A DNA stretch of 31,991 nucleotides, from the IMG/VR virus record IMGVR_UViG_3300048121_000680, positions 1-31,991 of that record. One strand, written 5' to 3'. The notes beneath the pieces are model-generated. The model saw only the letters and a program-made list of their open reading frames with translations. It searched no databases and was not told where the DNA came from. Each line of letters starts with the position of its first letter. Within the stretch, counting starts at the first letter, position 1. The position numbers and the translations under genes were made by a program. The DNA comes from a virus. Positions 22,601-29,360 of the stretch are shown here, piece after piece.

Positions 22601-23794
22601 AATTGGTATTCAATTCAAACAACTGATACTGATGGGCGTGCAGATGCACATATATTTTATACTGATGCTAGTACAGAGCGTATGCGTATTAATAGTACGG
22701 GTATAGATGTAACAGGTGCTATAGATGTTGCTAATGGTACAACCTATACAACCACAGGTGACTTCTTAGCTAAAGTACAACAAAACTCTAACGCATCAGG
22801 TAAGAACGGGTTATCCGTTATGAATGCTTGGGCAAGTAGCACTTCAACAATATTTGAAGCGGCTATGGGTTGGAATGGTGTAGCGGCAGGTTATTATCCA
22901 GTCTTTACAATAGACGGATTAGGTAAAACTACTTGGCAAGATAATGCAGGAAATGTTAGGGCTACTATAGATGGAAGTGGGTTAGATGTAACAGGTGACT
23001 TAACAGTCTCAAGTACAATAGAAGTTGGTTCGTTAACCCCTGCACAAGATGGTGCTATTGAAGTTGGTGTTATAGCGTTAGGTACACCCGCGATAGCATC
23101 TACAACAAGTAGTACAGGACTAATGAACCATATTATCTTTGATAATCCAAATGGTGCAGTTGGTAAAATAAATACACTAAATTCAAGCACTACCTATCTT
23201 ACAAGCTCAGACTATAGACTTAAAACTGATGTGCAAGCAATGACAGGCTCTATTGATAGAGTTAAAGCACTAAGACCAGTAAACTTTGAATGGGTTGTCG
23301 ATGGCACTAGAGTAGATGGTTTCTTAGCACATGAAGCACAAGAGGTTGTTCCAGAAGCAGTTGATGGCGAAAAAGATGCAATGCGTGACCAACAGTATGT
23401 TGAGAGCGAGGCAACAGGTGACATATACACTCCTGCTGTTGAAGCAACGTATGAAACAATACAGGTTGAGCTAACCCCTGCTGTTGAGGCAACTTATGAC
23501 GATGAAGGCAATGAACTAACTCCTGCCGTCAATGCTACATATGAGGAACAACAACAAGAGCTAACTCCTGCGATTGATGAAGTAATACATAGCTCAGATG
23601 TTGTAGAGCCAGATGAACTTGAGGAAGGTCAACTATGGCGAGAAACAACAGAGAAGGTTATGGCAACAAGGCAAGTGCCAGACTATCAAGGTATAGACCA
23701 AAGTAAGATTGTTCCATTGCTAACATCAGCACTGCAAGATGCCATTGCTAAAATAGAAGCATTAGAAACACGCTTAGAAGCGCTAGAAAGTTAA
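19619..23794 (+). CDS. Long tail fibre/spike with C-terminal S74 chaperone
   Basis: A 1391-aa fibre, the largest gene. The shaft is built of repeated beta elements: DGRDV..DG.KLDGI blocks (about 393 and 480), 'AALPKAGGTMTGDILF', and several 'ERMRIDxxGxDVTG' units (about 700, 930, 1020), all typical of trimeric marine phage fibres. Residues about 1190-1270 are a Peptidase_S74 intramolecular chaperone: 'YLTSSDYRLKTDVQAMTGSI', then RVKALRPVNFEW and 'GFLAHEAQEVVPEAVDGEKD'. The Ser of SDYRLK (about residue 1196) is the expected self-cleavage nucleophile. The chaperone should release after trimer folding. A ribosome site, GGAGAG, precedes the ATG. It would recognise the host surface. Confidence 0.88.
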   Translation: MPIAEDSAGGSPVPIPTNLTTNLTGEATGSGTLDYTSGDIDIAVTVVDNGHNHILSNITDVQVNNAISGQILVYNGTVWANATNTSGITAIVQDLTPQLGGNLDLNGKNINGNGNINLADNYKLTLGTGNDLELSHDGVSSYIRDVGAGDLQIFASDDVYIRGQGTNSYMARFNESGAVTLYHNNVVRLITTDSGITVTDEVEAAEFIGKLRGPTKFKGQAGEALSAGDPVYISGISGNTTIVSKADANDASKMPAFGIINASVSANVSCEVLTFGEMHNLDTSAFSEGDELYVSNTGTLTTAIPSGESSQIQKIAKVTRSHASAGGIFIMGAGRSNAVPNLDNGDIFIGDGTNYATTTSLNTAVNALTLTNYLPLSGGAMTGNITTSGTFDGRDVSVDGAKLDGIATGADVTLNEISAGTNVTISAGGVISATGGTSGIAHVVDDTSPELGGNLSLNSHDITGTGNLNFTGSVTLSGTVDGRDVAADGTKLDGIEASADVTDTANVTAAGALMDSEVTNLAQVKAFDSSDYATAAQGTTADAALPKAGGTMTGDILFNDSVKAKFGDSSDLQIFHNGTDSYVYDTGEGDLILRGSSNIKLQSAAGTALSTFTAAGASTLYYSAAEKLATTSSGIDITGNVNATASLTFGSGGAYEAGSIYSDANWGMIHRAYTASPVQADHLFVNSAGTERMRIDTAGMDVTGGIEVANPTNYTGIHLRGNGAPNVTFGRNNVTTAEWKAGISGNLGTSFTISEGTAAASERLTIATGGDVSIPSGNLNATRSGGSTLTLENSITSISANELIGGIDFKGNDTSEDGNEVLAFIRANALDTTPDSCIRFGTLQNNGGVDDVVTERMRLDNYGRLGIGTTSPSVKLQTTVANSSTEAIRITNDTDAVRTHMYPAEIQAHNSNLTLNANDGGFATVIKAAGAERMRIDSGGIDVTGNIDISGAGTRRLNISNTTLADTGEMATFQWDNNANLTIQGRTSAGGFAANWYSIQTTDTDGRADAHIFYTDASTERMRINSTGIDVTGAIDVANGTTYTTTGDFLAKVQQNSNASGKNGLSVMNAWASSTSTIFEAAMGWNGVAAGYYPVFTIDGLGKTTWQDNAGNVRATIDGSGLDVTGDLTVSSTIEVGSLTPAQDGAIEVGVIALGTPAIASTTSSTGLMNHIIFDNPNGAVGKINTLNSSTTYLTSSDYRLKTDVQAMTGSIDRVKALRPVNFEWVVDGTRVDGFLAHEAQEVVPEAVDGEKDAMRDQQYVESEATGDIYTPAVEATYETIQVELTPAVEATYDDEGNELTPAVNATYEEQQQELTPAIDEVIHSSDVVEPDELEEGQLWRETTEKVMATRQVPDYQGIDQSKIVPLLTSALQDAIAKIEALETRLEALES
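23424..23580 (+). repeat. Tandem (E)LTPAVEATYE repeats in the S74 domain
   Basis: Three to four related units encode YTPAVEATYE, ELTPAVEATYD, ELTPAVNATYE and ELTPAIDEV, separated by short acidic-Gln spacers. They form an insertion after the catalytic core of the chaperone domain. The DNA copies (CTAACYCCTGC...) are similar but not identical, indicating older duplication. Confidence 0.7.
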
Positions 23795-23798
23795 GAAC

Positions 23799-24098
23799 AT
23801 GGAAAACCCGGCAAACGTAGATGTTAAGACATTATTAACTTTTTGTGCATTATTAGTTACGTTTGTTGGCGGTGTTATTGCTAGGGATAGACAAGTGTCG
23901 GCTAAGATCAGCAATGACAATTCTAAAACGCATGGGCGTATAGATGACTTAAAAGATGATATGAATGAAAACTTCGCAAGGAAAGATGATGTACGTGAAT
24001 CGGTTAAAAGAGTTGAGCGCAGCATTGAGTCACTGGGCGTTGAAATGCGGCAAAACCATAAAGACCTCACTGCACTTATTATTAAGAATGAAAACTAA
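23799..24098 (+). CDS. Holin-like small membrane protein
   Basis: A 99-aa protein with one membrane span at about residues 9-28 ('VKTLLTFCALLVTFVGGVIA'). A long charged coiled coil follows (about 30-95, with DDLKDDMNENFARKDDVRES). This build resembles XhlA/haemolysin-like phage lysis proteins. It is immediately upstream of the endolysin and overlaps it, so it belongs to the lysis cassette. It could be a holin, an antiholin or a spanin-like partner; the protein at 24488 is the other holin candidate. Confidence 0.6.
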   Translation: MENPANVDVKTLLTFCALLVTFVGGVIARDRQVSAKISNDNSKTHGRIDDLKDDMNENFARKDDVRESVKRVERSIESLGVEMRQNHKDLTALIIKNEN

Positions 24099-24495
24099 AC
24101 ATTACATAAAAGTTGATTGGGATGGTGACAGATGGCCTAACTTTAGTGCCAAAGAGCTATCATGTAGACACTGCGGTCAATACTATCATGACCCGGAGTT
24201 TCTAGACAAGCTGCAATGGGTACGCACAAAGATAGAAAAGCCGTTGCATATAAACTCTGCACACAGATGCTTTAGGCATAACCTAGCTGTTGGCGGTGTG
24301 CCATTAAGTCAGCATAGAAAACTTGCTGTAGATATATCCTTGCGTAATCACAACAAAGAAGAATTAAACTTTATGTGTAAGTCTGCTGGTTTTACAGGCT
24401 TTGGTTATTATCAGACTTTTTTACACATAGATACAGGTCGCCGCAGACATTGGTTTGGCGGTGATAAGTCATTGGAGTTTTGGTCAAATGATTGA
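24088..24495 (+). CDS. Endolysin, peptidase M15 family (zinc D-Ala/L-Ala peptidase)
   Basis: A 135-aa enzyme starting at ATG 24088, which lies inside the upstream gene. It contains 'FSAKELSCRHCGQYYHDPEF', the N-terminal signature of M15A/DUF882-like peptidases, then 'INSAHRCFRHNLAVGGVPLS'. The zinc-binding set is SQH(x6)D ('SQHRKLAVDI') and the second His in 'TFLHIDTG'. Such enzymes cut the peptide bridges of peptidoglycan at the end of infection. Length is normal for a single-domain phage endolysin. There is no signal peptide, so a holin is required. All expected zinc ligands are present. Confidence 0.88.
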   Translation: MKTKHYIKVDWDGDRWPNFSAKELSCRHCGQYYHDPEFLDKLQWVRTKIEKPLHINSAHRCFRHNLAVGGVPLSQHRKLAVDISLRNHNKEELNFMCKSAGFTGFGYYQTFLHIDTGRRRHWFGGDKSLEFWSND

Positions 24496-25063
24496 TATTT
24501 TATCCCCTATCCTATCAACAGGCGTTGGTATCTTTGGCGCGTTCTTACAACGTAAACATGAGCGCAATATGTTTAAACATGAAACAGAGCGTATGCGTCT
24601 GGAGTTTGAGCAAGAGTTAGCACTGACTGAAATGTCAATGAAAGCAAAGCGTGAAGAAACTGAGCAAGAGATTGCACTAACCGAAATAGCTGGCAACATA
24701 TCTGCGTTTACCAACTCTCAAGACGCTGAAAACAATCTGAGTAAGATTAGATGGGGTAAGTCAATGTTAGGCGACATTGCGAACTTTATGCGATCAATAA
24801 CACGCCCCGGCATTACTTGGTATTTAGTCTTAATGACAAGTATACGCACTAGCGAATACTACGCTATTACAGATAAGCTAACGCAAGATGTAACTAACTT
24901 GAATGACCAAGTAGCATTGATTGGCACAGCGTTTGACCAGATGCTTGCAAATCCCTTTGACTTGGCGCTTGTTAACATGACGGCAATGGTAATTGGCTGG
25001 TGGTTTGGTAGCAGAGGTCAAAATACTAGCTATGAAGATGAGCATTACAAAAGAACTGCGTAA
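24488..25063 (+). CDS. Putative 3-TM holin-like protein
   Basis: A 191-aa protein overlapping the endolysin stop by eight bases. It has a hydrophobic N-terminal segment ('MIDILSPILSTGVGIFGAFL'), a long Glu-rich coiled coil (about 22-70) and 'MRSITRPGITWYLVLMTSI', the motif usual before the second span of Holin_3TM-type phage proteins. A third span lies near 160-177 ('LALVNMTAMVIGWWFG'). Together with the endolysin and the upstream membrane protein it completes a lysis module. A holin or a regulator of the holin is the likely role. Confidence 0.6.
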   Translation: MIDILSPILSTGVGIFGAFLQRKHERNMFKHETERMRLEFEQELALTEMSMKAKREETEQEIALTEIAGNISAFTNSQDAENNLSKIRWGKSMLGDIANFMRSITRPGITWYLVLMTSIRTSEYYAITDKLTQDVTNLNDQVALIGTAFDQMLANPFDLALVNMTAMVIGWWFGSRGQNTSYEDEHYKRTA

Positions 25064-26604
25064 TGAAAACACACACCAGTATTGAACGCGCTAAAAAGAT
25101 AGCAGAAGTTTGGCCTAACAGCACATCACTTGCTGATGCTATGCGTAAGGCTGGTATTAGCACAAATACAGAACGTGCGATGCGGCAACATAAAAGCAAC
25201 ACACAAAGTATTCTTGGTATAAAACTAGAGCCGCATAATCCCAAATACAAAACGAATGACGTAGAGTGTCCCAGCAACTTAGATATAAAAGCTGCAAAGA
25301 AGTATAAGTCATTTTTAATAACATCTGCAACAAATAACAGCACATTAAATCAAAAGTTTTTCGACACGCTAGAGTTGTTTAGTAAACACCACAAAAGTCA
25401 GCTGTTAATCATTCCCTTAAAATACAGACATAATACACTGATTGCAAAAAAAGACTATCAGTGGCCTGTGGCTATACATAACTATGCATTGCTTGATGAT
25501 TTGATACTTAGCAAGTCATTCATGGTGTCTGGTCTACGCCTAACAGCTACTGCTGTAGACCCTCTATCTGGTATGCAAGCACATAGCGGACAGAGGTCTG
25601 TTGTTTATGGTGCTACATCACTGCACTTGCGGTTAGCGGCAACACCGGGTGATGAACTACCTAAAATGCTACAAACCACAGGTAGCTGTACCAGCAAAAC
25701 TTACACTAGGACAAAGGCTGGTGGTAAGGCTAAATTCAATCATGTATTTGCCGCAACATACGTCAAACTTGTTGGTGATAAGTTTTATCATACGCAAATA
25801 ATTTGGGATGGTAAAGGTTTTTACTTTTTAGATCAGTATTGGACACCAGAAGGATTACAACCCGGTGAAAACGCAGCGGCTATTGTTAGAGGTGATGACC
25901 ACGCGGCTATGCACGATAGAGTTATACTAAAAGCTAGAGCTAGTCTGTGCGATAGACTTAAACCAGATATACACGTTTTCCATGACGTGTTTGATGGCGT
26001 ATCTATATCACATCACCATAAGTTACTTGATAAGATAAAAGTGTTTAATATGCGTATGAACAGTCTGGCGTGGGAGTTAAAGCACACTGCGGCACATATA
26101 GTGCAAACAGGCGGTAAAGAGAATTGGATAGTAGACAGTAACCACGACAGGCATATTGAGCGTTACTTAAATGAAGGCAGACACCTTAAAGAGCCGCATA
26201 ACGCAGCGATAGGTTCAGAGTTACTTGCTGAGATATCCTACAAAAATAAATCAGCATTAGAGTGTGCGTTTCAAAAATATATACCGGGCTGTTATAAATT
26301 TGTTAATGCAAACAAGCGTGCCAATATAAAAGGCATAGACGTATCACAACATGGTGATAGAGGTGCTAATGGTTCAAGAGGCAGTATTAAAGGTTTTGCC
26401 AATGCTATGTATAAAACTGTTATAGGCCACAGCCATTCGCCCGGTATTAGCGGAGGTGCATGGCAAACAGGTGTATCTACTTTAAAACAGCCTTACAAGG
26501 TTGGTTTATCTACATGGGCCTGCGCTGATGTAATCATTAATGCTAACGGCAAGCGATCAATGTTCTTTTATATTAATGGCAAAAGCCTAGCCGACGTTAT
26601 TTGA
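25063..26604 (+). CDS. T5 A1-like protein with calcineurin-type metallophosphoesterase domain
   Basis: A 513-aa protein resembling the DNA transfer/host takeover protein A1 of phage T5, homologues of which occur in marine podophages. The N-terminal ~40 residues look like an HTH ('AKKIAEVWPNSTSLADAMRK'). Metallophosphoesterase motifs are present in order: 'FHDVFDGVSISHHH' (about 305, metal-binding D and H), 'VDSNHDRHIERYL' (about 356, the NHD motif) and 'GHSHSPG' (about 454, HxH). In T5, A1 is needed for host DNA breakdown and second-step transfer. Here it is the last late gene, beginning one base inside the holin-like gene, which is unusual for a takeover protein. Domain call is firm, A1 orthology likely. 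Confidence 0.75.
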   Translation: MKTHTSIERAKKIAEVWPNSTSLADAMRKAGISTNTERAMRQHKSNTQSILGIKLEPHNPKYKTNDVECPSNLDIKAAKKYKSFLITSATNNSTLNQKFFDTLELFSKHHKSQLLIIPLKYRHNTLIAKKDYQWPVAIHNYALLDDLILSKSFMVSGLRLTATAVDPLSGMQAHSGQRSVVYGATSLHLRLAATPGDELPKMLQTTGSCTSKTYTRTKAGGKAKFNHVFAATYVKLVGDKFYHTQIIWDGKGFYFLDQYWTPEGLQPGENAAAIVRGDDHAAMHDRVILKARASLCDRLKPDIHVFHDVFDGVSISHHHKLLDKIKVFNMRMNSLAWELKHTAAHIVQTGGKENWIVDSNHDRHIERYLNEGRHLKEPHNAAIGSELLAEISYKNKSALECAFQKYIPGCYKFVNANKRANIKGIDVSQHGDRGANGSRGSIKGFANAMYKTVIGHSHSPGISGGAWQTGVSTLKQPYKVGLSTWACADVIINANGKRSMFFYINGKSLADVI

Positions 26605-26863
26605 TTTTATTTACACCGGGCTTGCCATCATGGTATCGATGCAACATATCAAGCATCTGATTATGTATGTTTCTAATCTGCAATGACTTAGCCCATAAAT
26701 CTCTAAAATTACCTTCGGGATAATCAACGCCATTGTGTTTAGAGTTTACATATTCTGGCTCATCAAAAAACAATGTGTGTTGCCTCCATTGCTCATGCAA
26801 AAGTACAACTTCTCTAAATAAACGCCAGTATTTATCGTCAAAATTTTCTTTATGTTTAGCCAT
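26597..26863 (-). CDS. Small protein of unknown function, end of leftward operon
   Basis: An 88-aa, charged, helical protein rich in aromatic and His residues ('YWRLFREVVLLHEQWRQHTL', 'IRNIHNQMLDMLHRYHDGKP'). It shares one base with the upstream gene, and its 3' end overlaps the 3' end of the convergent late operon by eight bases, with no terminator between. No family was recognised. Its company suggests a nucleotide or recombination role, but this is only context. Confidence 0.6.
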   Translation of the reverse strand: MAKHKENFDDKYWRLFREVVLLHEQWRQHTLFFDEPEYVNSKHNGVDYPEGNFRDLWAKSLQIRNIHNQMLDMLHRYHDGKPGVNKIK

Positions 26864-27195
26864 TATGTGTCAAGCCTAGTTGTCTTTAAATTTCTGTCAT
26901 CAACAACAGAGTCATTTAACATTGCATCTCGCAACACAACTAGACCAGCTATAGCTTTAGTTATATGTGACAAGCCTGATTCTTGATCAATATCTTCACC
27001 ATCATACCAAGCTAAAAGATGACGCAATGTGCTGCTGTAGTAATCGCTGTAGTGCAAACGCTCAAATCGCCAATTGTATGTGCCATACTTGTCAGCACCT
27101 TCCGACAGCGAGTCAGCTATTTCATTTAAAACTTGCACAGGCGTATGTTGATATTGACGCTTTTTAAGACCAGCAACTCTTTTATAATTTTTCAT
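26863..27195 (-). CDS. dATP/dGTP diphosphohydrolase-like protein (DUF5664)
   Basis: A 110-aa member of the all-alpha MazG-like family formerly called DUF5664. It has 'SEGADKYGTYNWRFERLHYS', then 'YYSSTLRHLLAWYDGEDIDQ' and ESGLSHITKAIAGLVVLRD, with the acidic and His residues expected to hold the metals (E/D of GED..QESG, H of SGLSH). Family members hydrolyse dATP or dGTP to the monophosphate. The cyanophage S-2L relative MazZ works in the diaminopurine pathway. Start: ATG 27195 follows GAGGAAG in the NinB gene; a TTG at 27213 is the alternative. It overlaps NinB by 14 bp. Confidence 0.8.
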   Translation of the reverse strand: MKNYKRVAGLKKRQYQHTPVQVLNEIADSLSEGADKYGTYNWRFERLHYSDYYSSTLRHLLAWYDGEDIDQESGLSHITKAIAGLVVLRDAMLNDSVVDDRNLKTTRLDT

Positions 27196-27604
27196 TTTGC
27201 TCAACTTCCTCAATATTTATACCCCATTTAGCACACTGCGTTATAATTAACTCACATAGATCAGAGTGCTCTTTCACAGACATAGTTGATGTACGCGGAT
27301 GTAGTGGCAACATACCGCCGTCTAAATCTGGCATAAACTGTGTTTTAAATAAAGCAGCGGCAAACACTTGTTTCCAATCTTCTGTGCTATATTTACCGCC
27401 TATGTTGCTTATTTGCCACGCATTGCCATTCCAACGCATTTTTTCGCTAACTATCGTTAATAAGGCCCACATAAGCGAGTTTTGGTCTGTGCTACGTTTA
27501 TTGCGTTTAAATGTAACAAACGTGCCAGCTGGCGCTAAATCAATCAGACGCTTACATTCAAGCTTATCTTTATCCCTAGTTATATGTATAGTGTGCTGAC
27601 CCAT
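27182..27604 (-). CDS. ninB: NinB/Orf-family recombination mediator
   Basis: A 140-aa protein with the NinB (lambda Orf) signature: 'FKRNKRSTDQNSLMWALLTI' near residues 33-52, an insertion with 'STEDWKQVFAAALF', then 'LHPRTSTMSVKEHSDLCELI'. Lambda Orf binds ssDNA and SSB and helps load the annealing protein in place of RecFOR. It lies in the same operon as SSB, exonuclease and Erf, which is the expected partner set. The ATG follows the MTase gene directly. Confidence 0.88.
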   Translation of the reverse strand: MGQHTIHITRDKDKLECKRLIDLAPAGTFVTFKRNKRSTDQNSLMWALLTIVSEKMRWNGNAWQISNIGGKYSTEDWKQVFAAALFKTQFMPDLDGGMLPLHPRTSTMSVKEHSDLCELIITQCAKWGINIEEVEQNEKL

Positions 27605-28291
27605 TTAAAACATCTCTAACTGATTAGCAGCTTCATCTACTCGCTCACACGCAATGTTATAATACTTTTCACTGATTTCTATACCAACGCCACGCCTGCC
27701 AAGCTTCTCACACGCAACAAGCGTTGTACCTGTACCCATAAAAGGGTCTAATATAGACCCAGTAGCATTAGTCACTACTTTTTGCATTAAGCCTAAAGGT
27801 TTTACAGTTGGGTGGTCATAATCAGATTTACCAACACTATGTGTAAATATTCTTTTCTTATCACTAAGATCGCCTTGTGGGTGGTAGCCTTTATTCCAAG
27901 CATGAACATATATCTCCAACTCTGGCTGATAATGTTTGTTAGCAACAGGCATAGGATTTGTTTTTTGCCAAGCGCACATAGCATATCTTTTATATTTGCT
28001 TGCAAGGTCTGGCAATAATTTAGCTAATTGGTCATTATGACAAAATACTATTGCGCTACTATATAAATATGGATTTATTATATTGTAATCAAACCCCTTA
28101 TCTATCTTTGCTTTTTTTACATCTTTTAAGTATTTACGTTTGGCGTTCATACCACCACCGCTTGTCTGTATTTCATATGGTGGGTCACTAACTAGTGTAT
28201 CAAAATTACCAAGCTCTTGAGCAACACTTTGGCAGTCACCAAGTATTAATCGCTGACCACCTATAGTTATATCTTTTATTATAGCTGTCAT
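27605..28291 (-). CDS. Beta-class DNA methyltransferase (N6-adenine or N4-cytosine)
   Basis: A 228-aa methyltransferase. 'LVSDPPYEI' (about 34-42) is catalytic motif IV (DPPY). 'ILDPFMGTGTTLVACEKLGR' near 190 is the SAM-binding motif I. This IV-before-I order defines the beta class, to which alphaproteobacterial CcrM (GANTC) belongs. The target region lies between ('WQKTNPMPVANKHYQPELEI'). The extra C-terminal domain of CcrM is absent. There is no matching restriction enzyme, so it is an orphan enzyme for protecting phage DNA or altering methylation-dependent expression. Recognition sequence cannot be read from the protein. Confidence 0.88.
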   Translation of the reverse strand: MTAIIKDITIGGQRLILGDCQSVAQELGNFDTLVSDPPYEIQTSGGGMNAKRKYLKDVKKAKIDKGFDYNIINPYLYSSAIVFCHNDQLAKLLPDLASKYKRYAMCAWQKTNPMPVANKHYQPELEIYVHAWNKGYHPQGDLSDKKRIFTHSVGKSDYDHPTVKPLGLMQKVVTNATGSILDPFMGTGTTLVACEKLGRRGVGIEISEKYYNIACERVDEAANQLEMF

Positions 28292-28726
28292 TTAAAACGG
28301 AATCTCATCATCTAAACCGGGTACTACATTTTTATTATAACCGCCAACATCTAAACGTGGTTTATCTGCACCAGCAAAGCTACCATCAAGCAAGACTAAT
28401 GTGCCTCCATAGCCCTTTAAAACAACTTCGGTTACATACTTATCATTGCCAGAGTTGTCAGTCCATTTACGTGTCTGCAGCCTACCCTCAATATAAAGCT
28501 TAACACCTTTTTTAACATAGCGCTCTATTACAGATACTAGACCTTCAGAAAAGACACTTATTTTTGACCATTCGGTTTTGCTAACATACTCTTGTGTTTT
28601 TTTATCACGCCATTTTTCCGTAGTTGCTAATGAAAAGTTAGCAACTTTGCCTCCATTGTTAAATGTTTTAATTTCTGGATCACTGCCAACATTACCAACT
28701 AAAATAACTTTATTTACACTAGACAT
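28292..28726 (-). CDS. ssb: Single-stranded DNA-binding protein
   Basis: A 144-aa SSB of bacterial type. The OB fold begins 'SSVNKVILVGNVGSDPEIKT' and continues 'VANFSLATTEKWRDKKTQEY', then 'GVKLYIEGRLQTRKWTDNSG'. The linker is short, and the C terminus is the acidic tip DDEIPF that binds partner enzymes in host replication and repair. It coats ssDNA during phage replication and works with Erf, Exo and NinB. It overlaps the exonuclease gene by eight bases. Confidence 0.95.
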   Translation of the reverse strand: MSSVNKVILVGNVGSDPEIKTFNNGGKVANFSLATTEKWRDKKTQEYVSKTEWSKISVFSEGLVSVIERYVKKGVKLYIEGRLQTRKWTDNSGNDKYVTEVVLKGYGGTLVLLDGSFAGADKPRLDVGGYNKNVVPGLDDEIPF

Positions 28727-29360
28727 TTTTACTCTCTTTCATTTTGTTAAGTTTTTCGATTAATTGATTTATCTCAGTATTTGCTTTAAGCATTTCTGAT
28801 AATAATTCTTCTTGATACTCTTTATCTGCTTCAACTCTGCAAACTGCCATTTTTAGTCCATCAGGAAATCGAGGGTCATAGCCAACTACGTCAACATATT
28901 GTCTATTTGTAACTAACAGCTGCATTTGTAGTTGAACGCGATATTCTTTTGCGTGAGCATCTTTCTCTAAATAGCTAACCATTTTTGCCATAGAAAAAGG
29001 GCATTTGATTTCAACTAAACCATCGTCATCAATAAGGCCATCTGGACTGCAAGTAATAAAGTCATATTCCGGGTGGATAACCATACCAACTTCTGTAATA
29101 GCAACATCACGTTCAAAAGCATAATAATCACGCGCTTCAACCTCTAAGTCTGTACCGCGCTGCATAGCTGCGTTGCTATACGTTGGCTCAACTACACCAG
29201 TCATGCGCTCTAATGCGAGCTGAGTAATCATATTAGCTCGGCTTGTGCTGTAACCTGATTTGGTTTTAGCGACTAAAGCTTTGACGCGTGAAGCTGTTAA
29301 TTTGCCTGCACGCGCCGCAAACCAAGCATCTGAGCCTTGTTCAACATCTATAATATTCAT
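28719..29360 (-). CDS. Lambda-exonuclease/YqaJ-type recombinase nuclease
   Basis: A 213-aa nuclease. 'GSDAWFAARAGKLTASRVKA' is the N-terminal signature of the YqaJ/lambda Exo family. 'FITCSPDGLIDDDGLVEIKC' (about 100-120) holds the PD-(D/E)XK active site (D of SPDG, E and K of EIK). 'YRVQLQMQLLVTNRQYVDVV' is the conserved Q-containing helix. The enzyme resects 5' ends of dsDNA to leave 3' tails for the annealing protein encoded next to it. The gene shares one base with erf and overlaps ssb. Confidence 0.93.
   Translation of the reverse strand: MNIIDVEQGSDAWFAARAGKLTASRVKALVAKTKSGYSTSRANMITQLALERMTGVVEPTYSNAAMQRGTDLEVEARDYYAFERDVAITEVGMVIHPEYDFITCSPDGLIDDDGLVEIKCPFSMAKMVSYLEKDAHAKEYRVQLQMQLLVTNRQYVDVVGYDPRFPDGLKMAVCRVEADKEYQEELLSEMLKANTEINQLIEKLNKMKESKNV

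Noticed and set aside
26863-27195. Diaminopurine (Z) genome
   Set aside because: No PurZ, DatZ or Z-specific polymerase genes are present; one family member alone is not enough.
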